Shown: positions 32,601 through 40,497 of the stretch, piece after piece
How positions within the stretch are numbered: the stretch's first letter is position 1
How the letters are laid out: every line of letters starts with the position of its first letter
NCBI RefSeq assembly: GCF_013283785.1
Contig: NZ_JABCPZ010000046.1
Location: 1-55,420, forward strand
Direction of reading: 5' to 3'
Source: Nonomuraea antri
GTDB lineage: Bacteria; Actinomycetota; Actinomycetes; Streptosporangiales; Streptosporangiaceae
DNA: 55,420 bases
Made by a program: the position numbers and the translations under genes
Notes under the pieces: generated by a model
Database searches by the model: none
Told to the model about the DNA's origin: nothing
What the model saw: the letters and a program-made list of their open reading frames with translations, nothing else

Positions 32601-35015
32601 TTGCGTACTCGGCTCGGGTGGGCGGGTCTCGCCCTGCTCGCCATGACGGTGTCGCTCGCCGCGCCCGCGCACGCGGCGGAACCAGGCACCACCTACTACG
32701 TGGACGCCGAATCCGGCGACGACACGGCCGCCGGCACCGGTGCGTCCACCGCGTGGAAATCCCTGGCCAGGGCCAGCGCGCTGACGCTCGGCCCCGGCGA
32801 CCGGCTGCTGTTCAAGTCCGGGCAGCGCTGGCAGGGGCAGCTCCTGATCAAGGGCGCGGGCTCGCCCGGCGCGCCCGCCCTGGTCGGCTCGTACGGCACC
32901 GGCCCCAAGCCGGTCATCGACGGCCAGGGCACGGTGGACGCCGCCGTCCGGATCAGCGACGTGCACGACTTCACCGTCGACGGCCTGGAGGTCACCAACC
33001 ACAGCGCCGACACCTCCGTCTACCGCAGCGGCGTCAACCTGTTCGCCAAGGACTCCGGCCGGCTGGCCAACGTCACCCTGCGCAACCTGAACATCCACGA
33101 CGTCAACGGCCAGGGCGGGCACAGCGTCGCCGCGGCCGGGCTGCTGATCTCCATCAGGGGCAATACCACGCCCACCTACTTCGACAACCTGGTCGTGGAG
33201 AAGAACGAGATCTCCAAGATCGGCTCGTACGGCATCATCATGTGGTCCACCTGGTCCCGCCGCAGCGGCATGACCAGCCTGTACCCGGTGGAGACCGGCA
33301 TCCCGGACAGCGAGGTCGTCACCTGGACGCCCAGCACCGGCGTCCGCATCAGGGACAACTACGTGCACGACGTGACCGGCGGCGGCATCACCCCGATGCA
33401 CACCGCGGGCGCGGTGATCGAGGGCAACCGGGTCGAGCGCGCGGTGCGCGGCCGGACCAAGACCACCGGCGGCAACGTCGGCATCTGGTGGCAGGGCAAC
33501 GACGACATCGTCGTCCAGCGCAACGAGGTCTCGCACACCGGGTTCAACGGCCCCGGCAGCGACGGCCACGGCTTCGACGCCGACGCCGACAACAACCGCA
33601 GCCTCGTGCAGTACAACTACAGCCACGACAACGACGGCGGCTTCTTCCTGGCGGTCTCCTTCGCCGCGGCCCCGACCAGGGACACGGTCGTGCGCTACAA
33701 CGTCAGCAGGAACGACGGCTACGAGGGCCTGGCCGCCTCGACCTCCACCACCGGCACCCACTTCCTGAACAACACGCTCTACCTGACCGACCGGGTGGTG
33801 GAGGTGAAGCCGCCGTTCAGCGGGGCCGGGAAGTACCCGTTCGAGCGGGCGGTGCGGCTGTACAACAACGCGGCCGGCGTGACCGTGCGCAACAACGTCT
33901 TCGTCAACCTCGCCGGGGCCGGCTTCGACAACAAGAACGGCATCGTCTACGACCACAACCTCTACTGGGGTACCGCCGAGCCGCCGACCGGTCACGACCA
34001 CGCGCCGGTCGTCGCCGACCCGAAGCTCGCCGCGCCGGGGTCGGCCGACCCGGCGGACTACCGGCCGCTGGCCGGCTCGCCCGTCTTCGACGCGGGCGTG
34101 AGCGTGGCCGCCGAGCACGACTACGCGGGCGTGCCGATCCCCGACGGCGCTCCCGACCTGGGCGCCTTCCAGCGGGAGATCGGTCAGGCGCAGGTGGGCG
34201 GCAGCGTGGTGCCCAAGGGCCACCTGGAGCGGCTGGCCGACCGCGACCCGGCGACCGCCTGGCGCAGCGTGCCCAAGCCGCGCCTGCCCGCCACGATCGA
34301 GCTGGCCTACCCGGCCGCCCGCACCTTCCGCACGGTCACGCTGTCGGCCGCGCACGCCGCCTCCCGCGGCGTCACCCGGGTCGAGGTGCAGACCCACGAC
34401 GGTCACGACTGGGTCGGCCGGACGAGCGCCGAACTCGACTGGACGAGCGACGCCGCCACCGTCGAGCAGCAGACGATCACCCTGCCGGAGACCGTCACCG
34501 CGAGCCGGGTCCGGCTGGTCGTCAAGGCGGCGGCCGGCGGCCCGATCCAGGTCAACGAGGTCACGCTCGGCGTGCCCGCCGCCGCGGAGCCGTACCGGCC
34601 CGGACCTTCGGCGACGGTGACCACCACGTTCCCGACCTCGCCCACGCACACCGTGGACGCGCTCGTCGACGGCGACCCGAGCAGCCCCTGGGCCACGGTG
34701 AGCAGCGGCGTGAGCTTCCCCGGCGAGTTCGTCGTGGACTACGGCACGGACAAGCGCGTCGCCGCCGTGACCCTGCACACCGCCTGGGCCAAGGGCCAGG
34801 GCGTCACCGACGTCTCGCTCGACACCTGGGACGGCGCCCGCTGGGTGCCCCAGGTGGCGCACCACCGGACGAACTGGCAGGAGAGCAGCGCCAAGGTGGA
34901 GACCAGCACGATCACCCTGCCCGCGCCGGTCACCACGCGCAAGGTCCGGCTGACCGTGCACGACGCGAACGTACAGTGGGGCAACATCGCGCTCTACGAG
35001 ATCGTCACCTCCTGA
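32601..35015 (+). CDS. Secreted right-handed beta-helix protein with two discoidin-like domains (paralog 2)
   Basis: An 804-residue secreted protein. The TTG start has AAAGGA eight bases upstream. The signal peptide (1-25) ends APAHA. The mature N-terminus TYYVDAESGDDTAAG and the SYGTGPKPVIDGQGTVDAAVRI segment match paralog 1, as do several helix turns (HDNDGGFFLAVSF). After the beta-helix (to about residue 525) come two F5/8 type C-like domains (about 530-665 and 672-804), both with VRLVVK/VRLTVHD strands near their ends. It is likely to bind and cleave a polysaccharide outside the cell; catalytic residues are not identifiable. Paralog 1 has a single such domain. Confidence 0.82.
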   Translation: MRTRLGWAGLALLAMTVSLAAPAHAAEPGTTYYVDAESGDDTAAGTGASTAWKSLARASALTLGPGDRLLFKSGQRWQGQLLIKGAGSPGAPALVGSYGTGPKPVIDGQGTVDAAVRISDVHDFTVDGLEVTNHSADTSVYRSGVNLFAKDSGRLANVTLRNLNIHDVNGQGGHSVAAAGLLISIRGNTTPTYFDNLVVEKNEISKIGSYGIIMWSTWSRRSGMTSLYPVETGIPDSEVVTWTPSTGVRIRDNYVHDVTGGGITPMHTAGAVIEGNRVERAVRGRTKTTGGNVGIWWQGNDDIVVQRNEVSHTGFNGPGSDGHGFDADADNNRSLVQYNYSHDNDGGFFLAVSFAAAPTRDTVVRYNVSRNDGYEGLAASTSTTGTHFLNNTLYLTDRVVEVKPPFSGAGKYPFERAVRLYNNAAGVTVRNNVFVNLAGAGFDNKNGIVYDHNLYWGTAEPPTGHDHAPVVADPKLAAPGSADPADYRPLAGSPVFDAGVSVAAEHDYAGVPIPDGAPDLGAFQREIGQAQVGGSVVPKGHLERLADRDPATAWRSVPKPRLPATIELAYPAARTFRTVTLSAAHAASRGVTRVEVQTHDGHDWVGRTSAELDWTSDAATVEQQTITLPETVTASRVRLVVKAAAGGPIQVNEVTLGVPAAAEPYRPGPSATVTTTFPTSPTHTVDALVDGDPSSPWATVSSGVSFPGEFVVDYGTDKRVAAVTLHTAWAKGQGVTDVSLDTWDGARWVPQVAHHRTNWQESSAKVETSTITLPAPVTTRKVRLTVHDANVQWGNIALYEIVTS

Positions 35016-35032
35016 GCGTGGTGCGGGAAAGG

Positions 35033-35809
35033 ATGGGTCGAGCGTTGTCCGCCCAGGTGCGCGTGGCCACCTTCAACATCCATCACGGCCGCGGCCCCGA
35101 CGGCCGGCTCGACCTGCGGCGCGTCGCCGACGTGCTCCGCACGGCCGACGTGGCCGGGCTGCAGGAGGTGGACCGGCACTGGTCGGACCGCAGCGACTGG
35201 GCCGACCAGGCCGCCTGGCTGGCCGGTGAGCTGGGCCTGCACCTGGCCTACGGCGCCAACCTGGACCTGGACCCGCCCGCACCCGGCGGCCCGTCCGCAC
35301 CCGGCGGCCTGCTTGCTCTCGGAGGTCCGCGCCGCCGCTACGGGAGCGCGATACTGTCGCGCTTCCCGCTGCGCGACGTGGGCAACGTCCCGCTGCCGGT
35401 CGCGCCCGGTCACGAGCCGCGCGGCCTGCTGCGGGCCACGGTCGTGATCGGCGGCGTGCCCGTCCAGGTCTGCACCACCCACCTGCAGGACGACGACGCG
35501 GGCGAACGCCTGGCCCAGGCCCGCGCCGTCGTCCGGCTGGTCGAGGCCCGGCCGGGACCGGTGATCCTGACCGGCGATCTCAACGCCGGGCCGGGCACGC
35601 CCGAGGTCGCCGTGCTGACGCGAACCCTGCGCGACGCCTGGGCACGGGCCGGGAAAGGACCTGGTCACACCCATCCGGACACCGGTGAGCGCATCGACTA
35701 CGTGCTCGTCTCGCCGGACGTCGAGGTGCGGTCGGCGGCGGTGCCGTCCGGCGACGCCTCCGACCACCTGCCGGTGTTCGCCGACCTGCTGCTGCCGGGG
35801 CCGAGGTAG
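35033..35809 (+). CDS. Endonuclease/exonuclease/phosphatase (EEP) family protein
   Basis: A ~258-residue EEP-fold metal-dependent phosphodiesterase. Motifs in order are VATFNIHHG, LQEVDRHW, GSAILSRFPL, CTTHLQ, LTGDLNAGPGTPE, RIDYVLVSPD and SDHLPVFADL, covering the catalytic Asn, Glu, Asp and His positions. A Pro/Gly-rich repeat (PAPGGPSAPGG) sits after the second strand. No signal peptide is seen. ATG 35033 is favoured, but a TTG at 35045 or GTG at 35018/35021 is possible. It lies 17 bp after the beta-helix gene and closes the operon, so it may serve the same pathway, for instance on a phosphodiester substituent; that is speculative. Confidence 0.85.
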   Translation: MGRALSAQVRVATFNIHHGRGPDGRLDLRRVADVLRTADVAGLQEVDRHWSDRSDWADQAAWLAGELGLHLAYGANLDLDPPAPGGPSAPGGLLALGGPRRRYGSAILSRFPLRDVGNVPLPVAPGHEPRGLLRATVVIGGVPVQVCTTHLQDDDAGERLAQARAVVRLVEARPGPVILTGDLNAGPGTPEVAVLTRTLRDAWARAGKGPGHTHPDTGERIDYVLVSPDVEVRSAAVPSGDASDHLPVFADLLLPGPR

Positions 35810-35826
35810 AGGCCGGGATCAGGTTC

Positions 35827-36417
35827 TCAGCCGGACTCGGCGCGGGTGCGGCGGGCGTAGGCGCGGGCCGCGCGGGCGCGGTCGCCGCAACGGGTGGAGC
35901 ACCAGTGGCGGCGGCCGTGACGCAGCAGGTAGCGGTTGCACGGCGGCGAGCCGCAGGGGGTCAGCCGCTCGGCGTCGGGGCCGGTGAGCAGGTCGGCCGC
36001 GTTGGCGGCCAGGGTCGCCAGCGCGTGGTCGAGGATCTCGTTGGTCGGGCAGGGGAGCGCCCGGTAGGGGCCCTCCTTCGCGTCCCAGTACAGCAGCGCC
36101 GCCGTGGGCACCCGGCTCATCGCGTCGTTGACCGCCGACAGCGCTGAGGGCAGCGCGGGCACCCCCGCCACCCGCGCGGCGAACAACGACCTGAGGTGCT
36201 CGCGCAGCGACCGCAGCTGCGCCGCGCACATCTCGCGCACGCCCGCGTCGACCGGCGCGAGCTCGCGCTCCACCAGCCAGTCCTGCGCCGCCGCCGGCGT
36301 GCCGAGCAGGTCGATGAACTGCCCGCCGGGCAGCGCGACCGCGCTGTTGACGAAGTCGAGCGCGAGGTACTGCTCCGCCCCGGGCGCGGGCAGGGCGGTC
36401 GTGCTGGTCTCGCTCAT
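35827..36417 (-). CDS. CGNR zinc-finger (ABATE domain) protein, probable regulator
   Basis: A ~196-residue protein. The N-terminal ABATE-like domain (LALDFVNSAVALPGGQFIDLLGTPAAAQDWL) is followed by a C-terminal CGNR zinc finger with TPCGSPPCNRYLLRHGRRHWCSTRCGDRARAARAYAR (here CGSPPCNR, with four Cys). Such proteins are thought to regulate stress or detoxification genes. Starts at 36417 (ATG behind AGAGAT), 36426 and a TTG at 36444 are all possible. It is divergent from the MBL-fold gene, with CCGTGA boxes between them. Confidence 0.88.
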   Translation of the reverse strand: MSETSTTALPAPGAEQYLALDFVNSAVALPGGQFIDLLGTPAAAQDWLVERELAPVDAGVREMCAAQLRSLREHLRSLFAARVAGVPALPSALSAVNDAMSRVPTAALLYWDAKEGPYRALPCPTNEILDHALATLAANAADLLTGPDAERLTPCGSPPCNRYLLRHGRRHWCSTRCGDRARAARAYARRTRAESG

Positions 36418-36444
36418 ATCTCTCATGGTACGGCTTGCGCTCAA

Positions 36445-36496
36445 CCGTGAGATACAACTACGGTCACTTCACGGATAGATCAGCCTTCATCCGTGA
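36445..36496. promoter_or_regulatory. Three CCGTGA/TCACGG boxes in the CGNR-MBL divergent promoter
   Basis: CCGTGA at 36445-36450, its inverse TCACGG at 36469-36474, and CCGTGA again at 36491-36496. The first two form an inverted repeat with an 18-bp gap. This is a candidate operator for the CGNR protein. Confidence 0.45.
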
Positions 36497-36507
36497 GGAG
36501 ATGTGTC

Positions 36508-37296
36508 ATGCCCACTTCCGGCGCCACCCACGAGCAGTTCCCCGTCCGGGTCTTCGGCGGCCCGACCGCCCTGTTCGACTACGGCGGCCTCAGGTTCCTG
36601 ACCGACCCGACCTTCGACCCGCCGGGCGACTACCACCGGCCGGGGTCGAACCGCCGCATCCTGACCAAGACCGCGCCGCCCGCCGGCACCCCCGCCGACC
36701 TGGGCCAGGTCGACGTGGTCCTGCTCTCCCACGACGAGCACCCCGACAACCTGGACAAGGCCGGGCGTGCCCTGCTCGCCGACGTCCCGCTCGTCCTCAC
36801 CACGCCGGGCGGCGCGGCCAGGCTCGGCGGCGGGGCCAGGGGACTGGCCGACTGGGAGCCGATCGAGCTGGACCGGCCCGGCGGCGGCACGATCACCGTG
36901 ACCGGCGTGCCCGCGCTGCACGGTCCAGGCCCGCGCGCGGCGGTCGAGGCGGTCACCGGCCAGGTCGTCGGATTCGTCCTGACCGGGGAGGGGCTGCCGG
37001 CCGTCTATGTCAGCGGCGACAACGCGTCGCTCGACCTGGTCAAGGAGATCGCCGAGCGGTTCGGCCCGATCGACACCGCGATACTCTTCGCCGGCGCGCC
37101 GCGCATCCCGGTGCTGTTCGACGGCGCGCTGATCGTCCTCGACGCCGCGCAGGCGGCCGAGGCGGCCGGGATCCTGGGCGCCCGCCGGGTGGTTCCCGTG
37201 CACTGCGACAGCTGGGCGCACCTCACCGAGGGCCGCGACGACGTGGTGGCCGCCTTCGCCGCCGCCGGTCTCGCCGACCGCCTCGACCTGGGCTGA
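36508..37296 (+). CDS. MBL-fold metallo-hydrolase
   Basis: A 262-residue protein of the metallo-beta-lactamase fold, UlaG-like in layout. VFGGPTALFDYGGLRFLTDPTFDPPGDYH opens the sheet, VVLLSHDEHPDN holds the presumed metal ligands, YVSGDNASLD follows, and a late VVPVHCDSW supplies the final His. The ligand motif is HxxHxDN rather than the usual HxHxDH, a variant seen in some actinobacterial members. GAGGAG lies 7 nt before the ATG at 36508. It is paired divergently with the CGNR regulator and followed by an MFS transporter, suggesting a small detoxification module. Confidence 0.85.
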   Translation: MPTSGATHEQFPVRVFGGPTALFDYGGLRFLTDPTFDPPGDYHRPGSNRRILTKTAPPAGTPADLGQVDVVLLSHDEHPDNLDKAGRALLADVPLVLTTPGGAARLGGGARGLADWEPIELDRPGGGTITVTGVPALHGPGPRAAVEAVTGQVVGFVLTGEGLPAVYVSGDNASLDLVKEIAERFGPIDTAILFAGAPRIPVLFDGALIVLDAAQAAEAAGILGARRVVPVHCDSWAHLTEGRDDVVAAFAAAGLADRLDLG

Positions 37297-37301
37297 CGAC
37301 G

Positions 37302-37369
37302 GGGCCGGGTGACAGCATCGTGCGGACTCACACGCGGGCCGGGTGACAGCCTCGTGCCGACTTACCCAC
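37302..37369. repeat. 34-bp direct duplication at the MFS start
   Basis: GGGCCGGGTGACAGC-TCGTGC recurs at 37302 and 37336. The duplication creates two out-of-frame GTG candidates at 37309 and 37343. Confidence 0.7.
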
Positions 37370-38571
37370 AGGCCGGTGATCTCTCGCGTTCCCTGGCGCA
37401 GCGGCGCGTCCTGATCGTCCTGGTCGTGGCGCAGGTGCTAAGTGGGGCCGGGCTGGCCGCGGGGGTGCTGGCCGGGGCGCTGCTGGCCCAGGACCTGCTC
37501 GGCTCCACCGGACTAGCCGGGCTGCCCAGCGCCCTGGGCACCGCGGGGTCGGCGGTGGCGGCCGTGCTCGTCGGGCGTCTCTCGCAGGCTCGCGGTCGGC
37601 GTCCCGGGCTGGCCGCCGGATACCTGGCAGGCGCGGCGGGCAGCGCGGGCGTGGTCGTGGCCGCCGTCGCGGACAGTGCCGTCCTGCTGCTGCTCGCGCT
37701 GTTCTGCTACGGCGCGGGGCCGGCCACCAACCTGCTGGCCCGCTACGCCGGGGCCGATCTGGCCGCACCCGAGCACCGGGCCCGCGCGGTGTCCGTGGTG
37801 CTGGTCGCCACCACGCTGGGCGGCGTGGCCGGGCCGGGACTGTCCGCGCCGACCGGTGAACTCGCGCTCGCGCTCGGCATCCCGTACCTGGCCGGGCCGT
37901 TCCTGCTGGCCTTCGCCGCCTACGGGCTGGCCGCGCTGGTGCTGTTCTGTTGGCTGCGTCCCGATCCGCTGCTGCTGGCCGGGGCGCTGGAGAGCGGGGG
38001 CCAGGCGGACGAGCCGCCGCCGGGCAGGCGGCCGGGGGTGACGACGGGGGCGCTGGTGATGGTGCTCGCCCAGCTCGTGATGGTCGCGATCATGACGATG
38101 ACGCCCGTGCACATGCACGCGCACGGCTCCGGCGCGGCCGCCTCCGGGCTGGTCATCGCCGTGCACATCGGCGCGATGTACCTGCCTTCGCCGCTGACCG
38201 GGCGGCTGGCCGACCGCTACGGCCGGCGGGTGGTCGCGGCGGCGTCCGGGCTGGTCCTGGCGGCGGCCGGGATCGTCGCGGCGGTGGCGCCCGGCGACTC
38301 GGTGGTCCCGATCGCGGTGGCGCTCGCGCTGCTCGGCCTGGGCTGGAACCTCGGCCTGGTGGCCGGGACAGCGATGATCACCGACGCCGTGCCGCCGGCC
38401 GGGCGCGCCAGGACGCAGGGGCAGGCCGACGTCCTCGTGGCCGTCGCGGGGGCCACCGGCGGCCTGGGCTCGGGGCTGGCCGTGGCCGCCGCCGGGTTCC
38501 CCGCGCTGGCGCTGGCCGGCGGCGGCGTCGCGCTCGTCCTGCTGCTCGCCGCCGCCCGCCCGCGACCCTAG
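37309..38571 (+). CDS. MFS transporter
   Basis: A major facilitator protein of up to 420 residues with 12 predicted helices starting at about residue 33 (RVLIVLVVAQVLSGAGLAAGVLAGALL). GRLSQARGRRPGL is the motif-A loop after helix 2, and GRLADRYGRRVVAAASGL is its counterpart in the second half. The substrate is unknown. The GTG at 37309 lies inside a recent 34-bp duplication; an in-frame GTG at 37354 (VPTYPQAGDLSRS) may be the original start. It lies 12 bp after the MBL gene, so the two are probably co-transcribed. Confidence 0.88.
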   Translation: MTASCGLTRGPGDSLVPTYPQAGDLSRSLAQRRVLIVLVVAQVLSGAGLAAGVLAGALLAQDLLGSTGLAGLPSALGTAGSAVAAVLVGRLSQARGRRPGLAAGYLAGAAGSAGVVVAAVADSAVLLLLALFCYGAGPATNLLARYAGADLAAPEHRARAVSVVLVATTLGGVAGPGLSAPTGELALALGIPYLAGPFLLAFAAYGLAALVLFCWLRPDPLLLAGALESGGQADEPPPGRRPGVTTGALVMVLAQLVMVAIMTMTPVHMHAHGSGAAASGLVIAVHIGAMYLPSPLTGRLADRYGRRVVAAASGLVLAAAGIVAAVAPGDSVVPIAVALALLGLGWNLGLVAGTAMITDAVPPAGRARTQGQADVLVAVAGATGGLGSGLAVAAAGFPALALAGGGVALVLLLAAARPRP

Positions 38572-38590
38572 AGGTCCCGTTCCTGCCGGC

Positions 38591-39259
38591 TCAGAGGTCC
38601 TGTTCCTGCTGGTCGAGGATGGACAGTGCGACCGACACCGCCGTGGCGGCGTCCTCGGCCTCGATCGCGGCCAGCAGGTCGTCGTGCGAGGTGTCGGGGC
38701 CGAGCACGGCGCGTTCCATGCAGTGGTCGTGGCGCACGCTGTCGCGCAGCGCGTCGCTCATGCTCCGGTACAGGTCCGCCAGCACCGGGTTGTGCGCCGC
38801 CTGCGCCACGGCCAGATGGAAGTCGACGTCGGCGTCGGCGAAGCCGTCCAGGTCCACCGCCCGTCCCGCGGCCGCCCGGCGGCTCAGCGCCTGCCGCATC
38901 CGGTCGAGGTCGTCGTCGGTGCGCTTGCCTGCCGCCAGCCTGGCCGCGACCAGGTCGAGCCCGCGCCGCACGTCGATGATGTCCATCGCGGCCGCTCTGC
39001 TGAGATGCCTGCGCAGCGCCACCTGTGACTCGTCGCTGGCCGTCACGTAGGTGCCGTCGCCCTGCCGGGTGGTCAGCAGCCCGGCGTGCACCAGCACCCG
39101 GACGGCCTCACGCACCGACAATCTGCTCACGCCCAGCGTGGTGGCCAGCTGGCTCTCGGACGGGATCTTGCTCCCGACCGGCCAGGTCCCGTTCGCGATC
39201 TCCTGGCGCAGCTCGGCGATCGCGGCGTCCACGAGAGAGATCCGACCAACGGTCCGCAT
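38591..39259 (-). CDS. GntR/FadR-family transcriptional regulator
   Basis: A 222-residue FadR-type (FCD) repressor. The winged helix (about 10-75) has AELRQEIANGTWPVGSKIPSE, LATTLGVSRLSVREAVRVL and TRQGDGTYV. The all-helical FCD domain includes DVDFHLAVAQAAHNPVL with the D/H metal ligands and later His residues. It is divergent from the amidohydrolase-ABC operon with a palindrome in between, so it very likely controls that operon in response to its substrate or product. Confidence 0.92.
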   Translation of the reverse strand: MRTVGRISLVDAAIAELRQEIANGTWPVGSKIPSESQLATTLGVSRLSVREAVRVLVHAGLLTTRQGDGTYVTASDESQVALRRHLSRAAAMDIIDVRRGLDLVAARLAAGKRTDDDLDRMRQALSRRAAAGRAVDLDGFADADVDFHLAVAQAAHNPVLADLYRSMSDALRDSVRHDHCMERAVLGPDTSHDDLLAAIEAEDAATAVSVALSILDQQEQDL

Positions 39260-39274
39260 CAGTCCTCTTCTCTA

Positions 39275-39292
39275 AACATCTGATGTTCTGAT
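39275..39292. promoter_or_regulatory. Candidate GntR operator AACATC-T-GATGTT
   Basis: A perfect 6-bp inverted repeat with one central base (39275-39287), followed by a second TCTGAT-like half (39288-39292), 16 bp upstream of the regulator start and 50 bp before the amidohydrolase start. This is the spacing and type expected of FadR-family sites. A second small inverted repeat CGGAG-TT-CTCCG is at 39303-39314. Confidence 0.6.
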
Positions 39293-39336
39293 AACTCTAG
39301 TCCGGAGTTCTCCGCAAGGTAAGGGGATCACCTCCC

Positions 39337-40497
39337 ATGCGTTCCGTGTTGTTCACTCATATCCGTCCCCATGACCTGCTGGTCGTCGACGGCCGCTTCG
39401 CCGACCCGGCCGTCACCCCCGAGAACACCGTGATCGTCGACGGCCGGGGCGCGCTCGCGCTGCCCAGCCCCGTGGACGCGCACATCCATCCCGACAAGAC
39501 GACGTGGGGCCAGCCGTGGCTGAGCCGGGCCCACGCCGAGACCCTGGTGGACCTGATCGAGGGCGACGTGCGCGCCCGCGCCGACATGACCGCCTCGGTG
39601 GCCGAACGGGCGGGGGCGCTGATGGACGCCGCCATCGCCCGCGGCACCCGCGCCTGGCGCGCCCACGTCGACGTCGCCCCGGTCTACGGCCTGGCCAACG
39701 TGCACGGCGTGCGCGAGGCGGCGGCCGCCAGGGCCGGTCTGATCGACGTGCAGATCGTCGCCTTCCCCCAGCTCGGCCTGCTCACCAGGCCGGGCACGGC
39801 CGAGCTGATGGAACGCGCGCTGGCCGAGGGTGCCGACGTGATCGGCGGCCTCGACCCGCTGGGCATCGACGGCGACCTGCACGGCCACCTCGACGTGCTG
39901 TTCGGCCTGGCCGAGCGCACCGGCGCGCCCGTCGACATCCACCTGCACGACCGCGGCGAGCCCGGCCTGACCCAGGTCAAGGAGATCGCCAGGCGCGCCG
40001 CCGGTCACGCCGTCACCATCAGCCACGCCTTCTGCCTGGGCGAGGACACCGCCGCCGCGCGCACGCTGGACGAGCTGATCGCGCGCTCCGGCATCGCCCT
40101 GACCACCTGCGCGCTCGGCGGCGACCCGGTCCTGCCGGTGGGCCCGCTCACCGGGGCGGGCGTGCTGCTGGCCGCCGGGTCCGACGGCGTCCGCGACCCG
40201 TGGACGCCCTTCGGCGACGGCGACATGATCGCCCGCGCGCACCTGCTCGCCTACCGCACCGACGCGCGCACCGACGAGGAACTGGCCGCCTGCTACGCGG
40301 TCGTGGCGCACGGGGGCGCCGCGCTGCTCGGTCTCGAGCGGGTCGAGTTCCAGGCCGGCGACCCCGCCGACTTCGTGCTGGTCGACGCGGGATCGCTCGC
40401 CGAGGCCGTGGTCGACCGGCCCATCCCCCAGTTCGTCGTCCGCGGCGGTGTCGTCATCGCCCAGGACGGACAACTCCTCGAAAGGTCCCCCCGATGA
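39337..40497 (+). CDS. Cytosine deaminase/AtzC-like amidohydrolase
   Basis: A 386-residue amidohydrolase of the cytosine-deaminase type. The metal site is complete: H49/H51 in DAHIHPDKTTWGQPW, HLHDRGEPG, SHAFCLG and the Asp of AGSDGVRDPWTPFGDGDM. Relatives deaminate or dealkylate pyrimidines and s-triazines (cytosine, isopropylammelide). It is cytosolic. First gene of an operon whose members overlap by 1-4 nt; the next gene starts within its stop codon. Its position with an importer and a second amidohydrolase suggests hydrolysis of an imported nitrogenous compound; which one cannot be read from sequence. Confidence 0.88.
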   Translation: MRSVLFTHIRPHDLLVVDGRFADPAVTPENTVIVDGRGALALPSPVDAHIHPDKTTWGQPWLSRAHAETLVDLIEGDVRARADMTASVAERAGALMDAAIARGTRAWRAHVDVAPVYGLANVHGVREAAAARAGLIDVQIVAFPQLGLLTRPGTAELMERALAEGADVIGGLDPLGIDGDLHGHLDVLFGLAERTGAPVDIHLHDRGEPGLTQVKEIARRAAGHAVTISHAFCLGEDTAAARTLDELIARSGIALTTCALGGDPVLPVGPLTGAGVLLAAGSDGVRDPWTPFGDGDMIARAHLLAYRTDARTDEELAACYAVVAHGGAALLGLERVEFQAGDPADFVLVDAGSLAEAVVDRPIPQFVVRGGVVIAQDGQLLERSPR

